A DNA stretch of 64,000 bases from Moesziomyces globuligerus (Eukaryota > Basidiomycota > Ustilaginomycetes > Ustilaginales > Ustilaginaceae): the NCBI GenBank assembly GCA_030849465.1, contig JARVLF010000009.1, positions 124,001 to 188,000 of the forward strand, written 5' to 3'. The notes under the pieces were generated by a model that saw only the letters and a program-made list of their open reading frames with translations, had not been told where the DNA came from and searched no databases. The stretch's first letter is position 1. Every line of letters begins with the position of its first letter. Positions 19,213 to 29,308 of this stretch are shown here, piece by piece. Made by a program: the position numbers and the translations under genes.

Positions 19213-19669
19213 GATCCACCGCCCGAGAGAGAGAAGAGGTAGAGCCCGCTAGCGTCTGTTGCTGGAAAGTAGAGATGGGCGATGCGGTTGATGCGGATGA
19301 TGATGATGATGGTGTGAGTCAAGATCGGCAGCTACGAGTGGAATCCACATGCCAAGATGCGCCGCACACAGTTGAGCGCCCGTTGAATTTTGCATGCACG
19401 GCCTTGGACGGGCAGCATTCTTCTCAAGCTGCATTTGATCGGGCGCAGATCGCCAACGGCCCGCAAAAATCGCGTCATGGCCTCTCTCTCGCACCCGCCT
19501 CGAGTCACTCTGCCACTGCTCTTGAGCGGTCACGCACGTGCTATCATCCAGTCAGGGTTCAACCGAAATCCCCGGCCAAATCCGAGTCGCACAAAAAAAA
19601 TGCTTAGCCGGCCAACACACAACACCGCGCGCCAGATCGACCAGATACCGTAGGGCTCTATTCGTCATA
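19213..19669. promoter_or_regulatory. HIS1 promoter region and 3' end of the Zrg17-like gene
   Basis: These 457 bp lie between two (-) strand genes. They contain a TGAGTCA site (19315-19321), a short ATG/GAT trinucleotide run near 19289-19310 and an A-rich patch near 19593. No coding frame is supported. Confidence 0.6.
19315..19321. promoter_or_regulatory. TGAGTCA, Gcn4/Cpc1-type bZIP site upstream of HIS1
   Basis: A perfect palindromic TGASTCA heptamer 103 bp before the HIS1 ATG. In yeast and moulds Gcn4/Cpc1 binds this sequence to induce histidine genes during amino-acid starvation. Its presence is direct; binding is inferred. Confidence 0.6.
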
Positions 19670-22606
19670 TCAGTGGTGATGGTGGTGGTGGCCATGACTG
19701 TGACCGTGACTATGTCCGTGGCTATGTCCATGATCGTGTCCATGATTGTGTCCGTGGTCGTGACTGTGTCCATGATCGTGTCCATGGCTGTGGTGGTGAC
19801 CGTGGTCGTGGTGATGGTCATGTGCATGGTCGCAGGCGAACGTTTTTTGGGCACCGTCGTCTTCGTGGCCCTCTCTCTTGACGGCGACGATGAGCTCGCC
19901 TGCTCTCTGGGTGCCTCTGAGCATCTCGCCGGCCATGAGGCCTCTGGTGGCGGCGACGCTGGGAGCCAACCTCTCCCAGACCCACTTTGTCATTTCGAAG
20001 CAGTCGTCGTCGGTTGCTTCTGGCTTGAGAAACACAGTGACCGAGGCGACGAGCGAGGCCGACTTGCTGCCAAAGTGCACGCCACGCCCGGAACCCGCAC
20101 TGCCCGAGAGCATTCCCGAAGCGCGGTCCGACTGGACCAGCGCCGAGGTCGGCGGTGTCAACTGCCACAGATTCGGCGGAGGGACGTACGAGACCAGCTC
20201 GTGCTGTTCCACCGTCTTGAGTGCACGACGGAGCTGTTGGAGATGCGGAGATGCTTCGCTCGGCGCTGTCTGGAGTAGCACCTTGCCGAGAGCAACCGAG
20301 GCCGGATACGCGACGTAGAACATCGACACGGCCTCCAGCCCAGCAAGCACCTTGTCGAGCGCTGCCACCTGCACCGCCGGCATGGTGAGCCCGGCAAAGA
20401 GCAGAGCCGAGCTGAAGAAGAGCACCGTGAGACTGAACGGATTCGCCAGCAACGCCAGCAGCGGCGAGGCGAGTTCAGAGGGACGCATCAGCACCGAGCC
20501 GCTCCTCCCATGGCGCGCCGCACTCGGCGCTGTGCCCGAAGCCGCCGTACTGATGCCGCAGGCGGCGACGAGACGCGCATGGTTGCCCATGACGAGGTTC
20601 GAGATGACGCAAGCGGCGAGCGAGAGCGCGAGCAGCAGATTGGGCATGACGATTCCGAACGAGGCCTCGGCGTGCGCGTGCGAGTGGTCGTGACCCGAGG
20701 CCGAATCGATCATCTCGCCCTCCGCCTGGCCGCCGCCTCCTTCGAGCAGAGCATGCTCGACCGACTCCTTGAGCACGTAGACGCTCGCAAAGAGCAGGTA
20801 GATGGTCTGGACAAAGTGCAGCAGCGTCGAGACGCGATGCATGCCGTAAGGGCGACGGACGGCGGCACCATCGGCCTTGCCAGTGCGCCGACGCAGGTCG
20901 GCCGCATGCTGCTCCCACTCGAGCGCCCAGTCGGCCATCGCACTGCTGAGAATGCCCATGGCGTCAAAGACGACCAGATAACCCAGACCTGTCGCCGAGA
21001 GAGAGTCCGCCTCTTGTCCCGCCATCCACAGCGCCGCGCCCAGACCAAAGTGCGACATGCCGAATAGCAGCAGCGGCCGAGAAGCTTGCGGGATGTGGCC
21101 GAGCGCAGAGACGGTGCGCGCGTGCAGCGACCGCCCGCCATGCGTATGACCGTGGCCGTGTCCATGCGCATGCTCGTGTCCGTGTCCGTGCGCGTGGCTG
21201 TGAGGTTCGAGATGCTTTTCGACGTGCGTGTACGAGGTGTCCGAGTTCCACGACGTGCTCGAAGTGGACCGCTCCATACCATGACCGCCGTGCTTGGCGG
21301 TGATCGGGCTCAATCCTGCATCGAGCATGGCTACGCTGTGACGATGGTGATGTCCACGCCTGCTCTTGGTCGGGCTCGGACTGAGATCGGCCAGCGGGCT
21401 GGGTGCATCGAGCTTGCCGTTGACCGACTGCTCGTTGGCCGTGAGCGCCGCAAAGCTCGCCGAGCGCGGCGAGAGCGTGGAAGCATCGGTGCTGACGGTG
21501 ATCTGGGGCTTGTTGCCGCTTCCGTTGCGACGGTGGACGTTGGAGGCGACAGGGGCCGCGTGCGTGTTGGCGCTGGTAGCGAAGAACGACGAGGGCGCGG
21601 TGTGCGGGACAACTTGGTGGGCGAACGTGTCGCGCGCGCGCGCCTCGTCGGCTTCGGCTTCAGCGTCGGTGCCCGGGCGCGGGAAGAAGACGCTGAGGTT
21701 GCGGCTGTGGACGCGCGAGTGGCGGCGCGAGTGCTCGCGTCGCTCGGCGACGGACATCTTGGAGACGTCGACGCTGGCTGCGCTCAGCGAGGCGCCATTG
21801 GACTGCGAGGCGTCGAGGTCAGGCACACTGTCGAGCTCCTCGTACAGAGCATCGTCGTGATCGTCCGCTACGCTGGCCTCGACCGTCTCCGAAGCTGCAG
21901 CTCGAGGCCGCTCGGGTGTCGACAGCTGAGACGTCGGCTGAGGCTCGGGGGCTGGGCTCATCTTGACCTGTTCCAGTGGGTACGGCTCGGAGGGCAAGTC
22001 GTCGCTGGCAGGGGAGATGACGACGGGGGCGATTTCCAGGATGGGAGAAGCGGCACGAGGTGAGTGGGTCGAGTCTGCGGGGCTAGGGGGACCGCTGGGT
22101 GTGAGCGTGTGCTCTGTGGCGGAAGATGGGCGGGGTGGTTCGGGCAGGGAGCGAATGGAGGCCGAGGATTTCTTCTTCTGCACGGGAGGACGGAGAGTCG
22201 AGGGATACGAACCGCTTGCGAGTCTGATGGATGGCGATCTGGAAAAGGTGATGGTCGTGGCGGAGCTGCTGCTGAGGCTTCTGGGGCGGGGCGGCGTGGC
22301 CGAAAGCGTGTTGGGGTCCGAGTGACTGGGGAGGAGGAAGGAGCTGCGTTTCTTGAGCTCTGGCGACGCCGGCCGGGGAGTGGCTGGAGGCGGGCGAAGG
22401 AAAGGGGGCGAGGGCTCTGCGCGTTGCTCGTACTGCTTTGTGATGTGCTTGACCGAAGGCTTGCGCTGCAACGCCGTGTTGGGCGAGCGGTGGGAGAAGT
22501 TGGCGGTGCGCGAGGGAGCGAGGACACGGTCTGCTGCAGATGCTTCGGAGGAGAGGGAGGGAGAGTCGTGTGGGTGCGGATCGGTGGAGCGGGGCGAGGA
22601 AGGCAT
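19670..22606 (-). CDS. Cation-diffusion-facilitator zinc transporter, Zrg17-like, with His-rich C-terminal tail
   Basis: From the first ATG (22606) the protein has 978 residues. The first ~490 are disordered and Ser/Pro-rich. A His/Gly patch (about 470-490) precedes a membrane domain of roughly six helices (about 500-775), starting PLLLFGMSHFGLGAALW and including GYLVVFDAMGILSSAMADW and YGMHRVSTLLHFVQTIYLLF. A cytosolic domain follows, and the last ~55 residues are mainly H-G, H-D and H-S pairs ending in six His. The helix pattern resembles Zrg17, which pairs with an Msc2/Cis4-type partner to load zinc into the early secretory pathway and which lacks the full His-Asp transport site. I do not see a classic HxxxD pair in helix V here either, consistent with a regulatory subunit. 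The frame stays open upstream to 22939 without an ATG. CDF membership is good; the Zrg17 assignment is probable. Confidence 0.78.
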   Translation of the reverse strand: MPSSPRSTDPHPHDSPSLSSEASAADRVLAPSRTANFSHRSPNTALQRKPSVKHITKQYEQRAEPSPPFLRPPPATPRPASPELKKRSSFLLPSHSDPNTLSATPPRPRSLSSSSATTITFSRSPSIRLASGSYPSTLRPPVQKKKSSASIRSLPEPPRPSSATEHTLTPSGPPSPADSTHSPRAASPILEIAPVVISPASDDLPSEPYPLEQVKMSPAPEPQPTSQLSTPERPRAAASETVEASVADDHDDALYEELDSVPDLDASQSNGASLSAASVDVSKMSVAERREHSRRHSRVHSRNLSVFFPRPGTDAEAEADEARARDTFAHQVVPHTAPSSFFATSANTHAAPVASNVHRRNGSGNKPQITVSTDASTLSPRSASFAALTANEQSVNGKLDAPSPLADLSPSPTKSRRGHHHRHSVAMLDAGLSPITAKHGGHGMERSTSSTSWNSDTSYTHVEKHLEPHSHAHGHGHEHAHGHGHGHTHGGRSLHARTVSALGHIPQASRPLLLFGMSHFGLGAALWMAGQEADSLSATGLGYLVVFDAMGILSSAMADWALEWEQHAADLRRRTGKADGAAVRRPYGMHRVSTLLHFVQTIYLLFASVYVLKESVEHALLEGGGGQAEGEMIDSASGHDHSHAHAEASFGIVMPNLLLALSLAACVISNLVMGNHARLVAACGISTAASGTAPSAARHGRSGSVLMRPSELASPLLALLANPFSLTVLFFSSALLFAGLTMPAVQVAALDKVLAGLEAVSMFYVAYPASVALGKVLLQTAPSEASPHLQQLRRALKTVEQHELVSYVPPPNLWQLTPPTSALVQSDRASGMLSGSAGSGRGVHFGSKSASLVASVTVFLKPEATDDDCFEMTKWVWERLAPSVAATRGLMAGEMLRGTQRAGELIVAVKREGHEDDGAQKTFACDHAHDHHHDHGHHHSHGHDHGHSHDHGHNHGHDHGHSHGHSHGHSHGHHHHHH
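19674..19835 (-). repeat. Imprecise His-codon repeat encoding the transporter tail
   Basis: About 160 bp of repeated CAC/CAT codons alternating with GGT, GAC and AGC. On the + strand it appears as gtg/atg-rich DNA. It encodes a zinc-chelating type tail. Sequence of this kind expands and contracts easily. Confidence 0.8.
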
Positions 22607-23195
22607 CGGCTCCAGCACTGGTGTTGCGGAAGCAGCAGAGGGGAGGAGAGGAGACAGGCAGCGCTCGCCAGGATGACCGTGCGTGGTCGTGACGCAAGGT
22701 GTAGGGCTGGCGCGGTAAGGATAGGAATGAGAACGAACGAGAAGGCGACACGAGAAGAAAGTGCTTAGCAGCGCCAAAGGAGCTTGTGGCAGCGTGGACG
22801 TGTGCGGCAAGCGAACAACGTTTGGTTGGGCTTGGCACGCACCACTCTGAGCGCTTGGACCTGCGTGGCCAAAAGATAGAGCGCGCTCTGCTGAAATAAC
22901 TGGTGCGGTCTGCAAAATCGGCACAGCACAGCACAGCACAGTGCGACAGCCACGTATGCGGGGTCCACGTCGTGCTTGAGCCCTCAGCGCGAGTGCAATC
23001 CTCTCACCTGTTGGTCTCAGCTCCGACAGCCTCCCTGGTGCGAATTTATTGGCATTTCGCAGCCCGAATATCGCAGCGCTTCATATTCAACAACGCACGG
23101 ACACTTTGTCAATCACACCTGCAGCCTCAGCTTCAGCCTTCGCTCGAGGTCATGGTCTTTTTGGCCACTCTTGCAATTTCGGCGTGACGCTCGCC
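22607..23195. other. Upstream region of the Zrg17-like gene and 3' region of the kinase gene
   Basis: Nearly 600 bp between two (-) strand genes. The transporter frame remains open for 333 nt upstream of its ATG but lacks another ATG, so this is read as leader. A gcaca-rich patch lies at about 22921-22941. Nothing else stands out. Confidence 0.5.
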
Positions 23196-24506
23196 CTACT
23201 TGGAAGACAGGTGCAGGTTTTGCAGTGTATTCTCCAGCTTACCCGAGAGCCCTTCTTGCTTTGCCTCGTCGTGCTGCGCCTGCTGCGCCTGCTGCGCCTG
23301 CTGCGCCTGCTGCGCCTGCTGCGCCTGCTGCGCCTGCTGCGACGGTGCAGCCGTGCCGTCGTCCGTGTCGAAAAACTCGTTGTTGCCATCCTCTTGCGCC
23401 TCGTCCTCGTCCTCGTCTTCGCTGTACAGCTCGCGCTTGGTCGGCGGAGAGATCTTGCCCGCTTCGTCCGCGGACACCTTGGCATCCGCGGTGGATGACG
23501 ACGAGGCCGAGAGGCCCTCGCTGCGGCTCTCGCTCGCGAGCGCGGCAAACGTTCGGAACTTGGTCGAGGCGCGCACCGCGGCGATGGCCGATTTCCAGCG
23601 CTTGCGGTAGTTCTCGCGCAGACCCGCCGAGATGTCGTGCACGCCCTGCGTCTCGTCCTTGTGCTCGGTGAGCCACGCATGTGCCATGCCCTGATCCGCC
23701 GTCAGCCTCTTCTTGGGATCCACCGTCAGACACGCCTTGACAAAGTCCTTGGCTTCGGCGCTGACGTTTTTCCAGTACCGATCGTGGAATTCGACCTTGC
23801 CGCGCTGCGTCTCGGCGGCCAGCGCCTGCGCATCGTCCGACCGAAACGGCGTATACCCGCACAGCATCGTATAGGTGATGACACCCAAGCTCCACATATC
23901 CACCGCCTTGCCGTGCCCCTTCTTGGCCAGGATCTCCGGTGCAGCGTAGCCAAAGCTACCGCACACCGAGGTGAGCACCTCTTCGTCGTCCTTCATGTGC
24001 GCGGCGATGCCAAAGTCCACCAACACCACATTGGCATCCTCGGCCTTGGTCCGGTAGAGGATGTTTTCGGGCTTGATGTCCCGATGCACAATGTTGTGGT
24101 GATGCAGATACTGGATCGCCGAGAGCACGGCTCGGATGGTGCGGCATGCGTCGAGCTCGGTGAAACGTCCCCGCGCGAGGATGCGCTCAAACAGCTCACC
24201 GCCCGTCGCCTCTTCAAAGACGAGGTAGTACTTGTCCTTGCTCTCGAACCAGTCGAGGAACTTGACCACGTGCGGCTGGTCCAACCCCTTGAGCACGTTC
24301 ATCTCGTCCTTGACAATCTGGTCGTGGCCGCGCAGGATGCGCTTGCTGATCACCTTGACCGCCACGTTGATCGGCGGCTCGGCTGCTTTCCACGTCGCAG
24401 ACCGCACGATGCCAAACGTGCCTTCGCCCAGCGTCTTTTTGAACTCGTACTCCTTCTTCTTGACGTACGACTCGGGCTGCTTGGCCAGCGGATTGTGGAA
24501 CGGCAT
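23196..24506 (-). CDS. Calcium/calmodulin-dependent protein kinase, CaMKI type
   Basis: A 436-residue, single-exon Ser/Thr kinase. The Gly loop GEGTFG is at 27-32, the ATP lysine K51, the catalytic HRD at 141-143, DFG at 164-166 and APE at 189-191. The activation loop contains T179/S180 ([10 protein letters not shown]) as a candidate site for an upstream kinase. After the kinase domain (about 20-280) comes a basic amphipathic stretch, [20 protein letters not shown], typical of the autoinhibitory and calmodulin-binding segment. The protein then has an acidic tail and seven Ala-Gln-Gln triplets encoded by a perfect 9-bp tandem repeat. It should act in the cytosol on calcium signals. It is like yeast CMK1/CMK2; which paralogue cannot be told. 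Confidence 0.92.
   Translation of the reverse strand: MPFHNPLAKQPESYVKKKEYEFKKTLGEGTFGIVRSATWKAAEPPINVAVKVISKRILRGHDQIVKDEMNVLKGLDQPHVVKFLDWFESKDKYYLVFEEATGGELFERILARGRFTELDACRTIRAVLSAIQYLHHHNIVHRDIKPENILYRTKAEDANVVLVDFGIAAHMKDDEEVLTSVCGSFGYAAPEILAKKGHGKAVDMWSLGVITYTMLCGYTPFRSDDAQALAAETQRGKVEFHDRYWKNVSAEAKDFVKACLTVDPKKRLTADQGMAHAWLTEHKDETQGVHDISAGLRENYRKRWKSAIAAVRASTKFRTFAALASESRSEGLSASSSSTADAKVSADEAGKISPPTKRELYSEDEDEDEAQEDGNNEFFDTDDGTAAPSQQAQQAQQAQQAQQAQQAQQAQHDEAKQEGLSGKLENTLQNLHLSSK
23272..23334 (-). repeat. 9-bp tandem repeat (seven units) coding Ala-Gln-Gln
   Basis: Seven perfect copies of tgctgcgcc on the + strand, 63 bp, in frame within the kinase tail. Each unit adds one AQQ, so length change keeps the frame. 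Confidence 0.95.
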
Positions 24507-25070
24507 CGTCGCAACGGCCTCTGGGTGGTGCTGGTGGTGTCCGAACTCGTCGAGACGACCTCGTCGGGGTGTTGTGATTGCGTTCTTCCGTGTGGTCCTC
24601 AGTGGGGGTCAATGGTTCATGCGAGGGGAGGCATGCGTGGTGGAGAGCCGATGTGCGATGGTGACGAGAAGGATGACGGCTCGACCGCGCGGCAACCACG
24701 CCTAAATTGCGTGTGCGGATGCAGCTCATGCATGTGCCCCGTTCGAGCCTCGGTCCAAGACTGCCCGCGTGCCTCACCTCGCACCACGCGCGCTTGGGGC
24801 CAACGCCGCTCCCAAACGGCGGTCAGACCGGCATCGGCATCAAAAAAGAAAAAGCACAAAGAGAAAACAGGTCCACTCTCACAGACCCTCGCCGCTCTGC
24901 GCGCGGTTTTCTCGGAACCAACGCTCCGCCGGCTACTCAAACCTCCATAACTCCGTCTCTCAGCCGATCGTCATCTTGTCCCCACTCGCCGTCCTTTCAG
25001 AGACAATGCATTCGATTATCAACTGTTCACCTAGCACTATCAGATCGTCAGCTGCGATTAGGGCTGGGCA
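24507..25070. other. Upstream region of the CaMK gene and 3' region of the dehydrogenase
   Basis: About 560 bp between (-) strand genes with no supported frame. It contains an A-rich patch near 24840-24870 on the + strand. It should hold the kinase promoter. Confidence 0.5.
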
Positions 25071-25961
25071 TTACCACTTCTCGACCGAGGGGCGGAGATC
25101 GGTCTCGAACGACCACACGCTGCGCGGTTGCCGGGTCGTGTCGAGGTAGACTTGGGCGATGTCGTCGGCGTTCATGCGCGAGCCGGGCGCATAGTCCTTG
25201 CCCGCAAACCCGTCCGTACGTTCCGTGACGATGATGCCGTCGATGATAAAGTGCGCCACATGGATCCCCTGCGGGCCCACCTCCCTTGCCAGACTCTGCG
25301 CCATGGCGCGCAGCCCGAACTTGGCCGAGGCAAACGCCGAGAACTTGGCACCTCCCTTGACCGAAGCCGTCGCTCCCGAGATGAGGATGTTTCCCAACGC
25401 CGTCCTCCCATCTCCGCCTGAAGAGAAGTCTGCGTTGGAAGTGATGGCTCGCAGCATCGCCTGCGAGAACAAAAATCCCCCCAACCTGTTTCGCGATCTC
25501 TCGTCAGCATAGCACACCATTTGAGGACCTAAACGCGGGCAAAGGGGGAAGGGCGAAGCTTACACTTGAGTTCGGAAGGCTTCCTCTACCTGACTCTGCT
25601 TGGTGTCCAGAAACGGAGCTATGGCAAAGCCTCCGTTTGGATTAAAGATGCCCGTGTGGATCGAAGCACCTTGATGCTGCGCACCACCCTGGCCGCTTGT
25701 GAAGTGTTCGTGCACCTTGGCGATCGTCGTACTCATCGACGCCTCGTCCTGACAGTCCACCGCATAGCCCACTGCTCGCCCTGCAGGGTCGGAGCGTGTG
25801 TTGAGCTGCTTGGCCAGCGCCTCCATCCGCTCCTGCGACCGCGAGAGAAGCGCAACCGGATGCCCCGCTTCGGTGAACTTGCGGCCCAGACTCAACCCAA
25901 GTCCAGGACCCGCTCCCACCACCACGACGATTTGCTTCGCTGCCACCGATGTCGACGTCAT
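25071..25961 (-). CDS. Short-chain dehydrogenase/reductase family protein with Phe in place of catalytic Tyr
   Basis: Two exons, 25564-25961 and 25071-25485, with a 78-nt intron (donor GTAAGC, CTGAC-type branch, acceptor AAACAG), give 270 residues. The Rossmann nucleotide motif is VGAGPGLG (15-22), with Val where Thr is usual. Splicing creates the continuous stretch RTQVLGGFLFSQAM, expected for helix alpha-F. The usual YxxxK active site reads FAFASAK-like: F-A-S-A-K in FSAFASAKFGLRAMAQSLA, so Tyr is replaced by Phe while Lys is kept. The following REVGPQGIHVAHFIIDG matches a subgroup of SDRs that naturally lack the Tyr. NAD(P)(H) binding is likely; ordinary alcohol/ketone chemistry is doubtful. 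The ATG at 25961 is the first in frame. The substrate is unknown. Confidence 0.85.
25486..25563 (-). other. Intron in the SDR gene
   Basis: A 78-nt intron with donor GTAAGC, a CTGAC branch and acceptor AAACAG. A different acceptor (TTTAG, about 45 nt earlier) leads to a stop codon in the joined frame, so this choice is favoured. It also restores an SDR-like junction. Confidence 0.85.
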
Positions 25962-26338
25962 CCTTGCTCGCCTTGTCGCTGTAGAGATGGTGGAAAGAGC
26001 CAGAGCCACAGACCTTCAGTCCGGACCGGCTTTTATTGCCCATCAGACCGTGCCAACGCACGGCCCTTCTAATTTCCGATCCGATCCAACCAGACCCTGC
26101 AGCACCAAATTTCACTTTGGCCCGCCACCACAACTTATTTCCGACCCGTCCTCGGCCACGCAGAAGCACCACTTGCTACTCGCTACTCGCACTCGAGGGC
26201 TCTTCCTAGACATCGTGTAGGAGACTTATTTCCTGCGACACTGCATCGGACCTCTAAGAGCATGTTCCAATTCCGGCGCCTGGCGATCTGAACTGACGTG
26301 CTTCGTCCCGGCACGCTGATAGATCTTGCTGCCGACAC
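25962..26338. other. Promoter of the SDR gene and 3' end of the sphingoid-base kinase gene
   Basis: About 380 bp between same-strand genes. No frame or repeat is supported. Confidence 0.45.
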
Positions 26339-28324
26339 TCACGGAGCCGATGGCGGCGCCACCGGCGCCGCGCAGAAACGGCCGTACAGCGAGAGCACCG
26401 AGTACTGCAGCCCTTGCGTCACCTCGACCTGGAACGCCGCGTACGGCACCTTTTCGCCATCGATGCTGATCAGTCCGCCGTTCTTGAGCTTCTTGTCGCC
26501 CTCCTTGCGCCGCGGCGTCACCCGCAGCGCCTCCACCTTGAGATAGACCACCGCCTTCTGATACACCAGCTGGCCCGTCTCCGCATATCCGTTCTCCGGA
26601 AGCTTAGCCGCCCGCCCGCCCGCGTGCAGCATCAGCGCCACGTCGATCGTGCCGTCGCTCGGCAGCGCAAACGGAAACTGCATCAGATCCCGACTGACGT
26701 ACGGCAGCTTGCCGCCGTACAGACTCGCCACCGGATCCGTGATGCGCATCCAGCCCCCGTCCGATGAAGCGTCCGTCGCCGCTGCTTGCGGCAGGATCGG
26801 GTGCTGTTGCGTGGGGAGCGTGTGGGGCCACGAAGGATCACGCAGGTCCAACGGCGGCGGCGCGCTGCCGTCGGCTGTAAGCGGTTCGGTGACCGCACCA
26901 TGGTCAAGACCGGACGAGGTTGACGCGCTGGCGCCTTGCGACCCTCCAGAAGCCGGAAGTGGCTCGGCATTGGTCGGCTTGCTTGCGCTGGTGAACGCCA
27001 GCACGCGTTCACGCATCTCGGCGCGGTCCTTGGTGCCGCGCGAGCCGAACTTGACGTCGATGTCCACCTCGCACTTTGCGTTGCGCAGCACCGAGGTGGC
27101 GTAGCCGATCACGAAGCGCGTATCTCCGAGCGCGCGCAGATGTTCGGTGCCGAGGTCGAGGTCGGCAAAGATGCCGATGGCCTGGGAGAGGAACGAGTAG
27201 TACTGCACAAATGGCTTCGAGGGGGCATCGATGATCCGCGCCACATCTTCCGAGCCGCGCGCGCTCTCGCTGACACTGGCGTTGAGCGCAGCGTCGCGAG
27301 CGGCTTTGGCGCCACGCTTGCCGAGGGTGCCGCGTGGCGGCTCGCTGGGAATGGGCACTCCGGGTGGGAACGCCGAGGCGGGCTGGGTGACGCTGAGCAG
27401 ATCGAGTTTCATAGGGCGGCCCTTGATGACATTGAGGCATGCCAGCGCCAGACTGAAACCCTGCTGGACGCCGAGGAGATTGAGCGAGATGGCATTGCCG
27501 CTGCCCGCCGGGATGGGTGCAACGGGCAGAGACAGCGCCTTGCTGGCGTCGGCTCTCGTCGCAAAGCCGTTGAGCACTTCGTGCAGCAGACCGTCGCCGC
27601 TGACGATGGCAACGGCATCGTAGTCGTCCACCTTAAGATCTCGAGCGATCTCCAGTCCGTGCAGGCGATGCGAGGTGATGACAATGTCGAGCTTGCATCC
27701 GGCCGCTTCCAGGATGGGACGCGCGCGGCTCTCGAAGAGCTGCCTACCCTTGCCCGGCCCTCCAGCCGGATTGATGAGCACCTTGACGCGCTTGTACGGC
27801 TGGACGTCTTTGTATGCCTGGCTCATGACATGGTCGACCCAGGCCTGCGCTCTCGCTTCCGAGTCGGCGCCGTCCTTGCCCGTGAGCACGCGAGCCTCGA
27901 TCTTGACCAGACGGAGGCTCGAGCAGGGTCCCTCGAGCTGCTCCCTCAAGCGCTCCGCTTGCGCGGAGGGTGAAAGAGCCTCGTAGGCCTCTTGCGCTAG
28001 CGATTCCATGCATGCTGCCTCGGGCTTTGGCTTCTTGAAGAAAGAAAAGGGCGCCGACTTTTCGTTGGCCTGGGCCTGCACGGGTGGAGAGAGGAGTCGA
28101 ACGAGCAGCGAGCCGCCGTCCGAGTCCGAGACGAACGAGGCATTAAGCACCAGCGCGAGGGGAACGCGGACATGGGCCTTACTGCTTGCGACGACATCGC
28201 CGTGCCGGAGATGACCTCGAACGACGAAGAGGAACTCATGGTCGTAGCCTATGGATGCCGGCTTGCCGTCGATGGACACGTCGACGTGGGCCGACGTGCT
28301 ACCCGCCTCTGGGCCAGGCTGCAT
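26339..28324 (-). CDS. LCB4: Sphingoid long-chain-base kinase (diacylglycerol-kinase catalytic fold)
   Basis: This 661-residue, single-exon protein should phosphorylate sphingoid bases (dihydrosphingosine, phytosphingosine) with ATP at intracellular membranes, giving the 1-phosphates. The catalytic region starts near residue 178 with VKVLINPAGGPGKG and continues through IVSGDGLLHEVLNG (~240) and PIPAGSGNAISLNLLG (~275), the three conserved nucleotide and lipid binding blocks. The C-terminal part resumes with YYSFLSQAIGIFADLDLGTE and ends in a beta-rich lobe. A Ser/Ala-rich insert (about residues 450-520) interrupts the C-terminal lobe. The symbol is by family only: LCB4 and LCB5 cannot be separated here. 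A ~1-kb divergent promoter separates it from RIB7. Confidence 0.9.
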   Translation of the reverse strand: MQPGPEAGSTSAHVDVSIDGKPASIGYDHEFLFVVRGHLRHGDVVASSKAHVRVPLALVLNASFVSDSDGGSLLVRLLSPPVQAQANEKSAPFSFFKKPKPEAACMESLAQEAYEALSPSAQAERLREQLEGPCSSLRLVKIEARVLTGKDGADSEARAQAWVDHVMSQAYKDVQPYKRVKVLINPAGGPGKGRQLFESRARPILEAAGCKLDIVITSHRLHGLEIARDLKVDDYDAVAIVSGDGLLHEVLNGFATRADASKALSLPVAPIPAGSGNAISLNLLGVQQGFSLALACLNVIKGRPMKLDLLSVTQPASAFPPGVPIPSEPPRGTLGKRGAKAARDAALNASVSESARGSEDVARIIDAPSKPFVQYYSFLSQAIGIFADLDLGTEHLRALGDTRFVIGYATSVLRNAKCEVDIDVKFGSRGTKDRAEMRERVLAFTSASKPTNAEPLPASGGSQGASASTSSGLDHGAVTEPLTADGSAPPPLDLRDPSWPHTLPTQQHPILPQAAATDASSDGGWMRITDPVASLYGGKLPYVSRDLMQFPFALPSDGTIDVALMLHAGGRAAKLPENGYAETGQLVYQKAVVYLKVEALRVTPRRKEGDKKLKNGGLISIDGEKVPYAAFQVEVTQGLQYSVLSLYGRFCAAPVAPPSAP

Positions 28325-29308
28325 CGTGCTAGCTAGCAGCGAGACTCTAGCCTTGGCCTCTACCTATGACTTTCTGATGATGAGCAAAGCTTGGAGGCAG
28401 AAGGGGGACGCTAACGATGGCGAGCGGCGGCCGACAAGACTGGCCGACGTGGCGAAAGTCTGGCCAATCGAGCGCGAAGTTAGGCTTCTGACGGCGTTGA
28501 CGCTCCAGGATGTGACGACAATGGCACGTTAGAGGTAGGGCTGATTGCCGGAAGCAGATGACGACAAAGTATGGCTGTGGGGATGCAAAGACTTGGGGAG
28601 ACGAGCGCAGCCTGAATGCAGCCTCGAGTGATTTTGGTCTCAGGGTCCTTTTGCCGACCAACGTGATCTGCGGATTTCACGCGAACGCCAACACGCTGCC
28701 AGCTCGACAACGAGTGCATGGAATGCAATGCACCTCTGTACTCATGCTATGATACTGCAACCTCCAACTCATTTGGCGTCAATCAGCAATGTGGGGCCTC
28801 TCAAGGCGCTCGAGGCCATACAGACCCGACGGAACGCCTGACCCGATCTGGGTCACGGTCAAGCTGGAGGCGACATGACTTACTCGTGAGCTCCGCGGAT
28901 GGTGTTTCTACCGCGTATCGCGGCGGAAAGCGCCGAAGCTCCGAGAGCGCGCTGGCTGCAAAAGGTGGAGGGTGCGGAGCTGGAATTTCTGCACTGGCGG
29001 CTCGCGAGCGTGTTGGCCTTGAGCGGCCCGACGTTGCTGGAGGTGGACTTGGAGCATTTGCGCATGAGCAGCTGCGCTTCCCTTTCCGCGTCCAAGCGCA
29101 AGCAAGACCATCATCGGTCCGCTCCCGACGCAGCTGCTGTACCAGCCCGAGGCTGCGCAAGGCCAGCACGCCGAACGTGGGAAACGAGCAAGGACGAGCT
29201 CAGATCAGCACGGTCCACCACGCAAAAGCACCGCCAACGGCCCTTCCGAAACCTCCTGCCAGGCGCCTTTCCTGTATCACCCTCTGACGGTCGTGCGCAC
29301 GTTCCAGC
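28325..29308. promoter_or_regulatory. Divergent promoter between the sphingoid-base kinase and RIB7
   Basis: Nearly 1 kb between start codons. Several short frames overlap on both strands, but none has protein likeness. No repeat or recognisable factor site was found. Confidence 0.5.

Noticed and set aside
25486..25563. Frameshift or pseudogene in the SDR gene
   Set aside because: A normal intron with donor, branch and acceptor restores a complete SDR; no damage is needed to explain the two frames.
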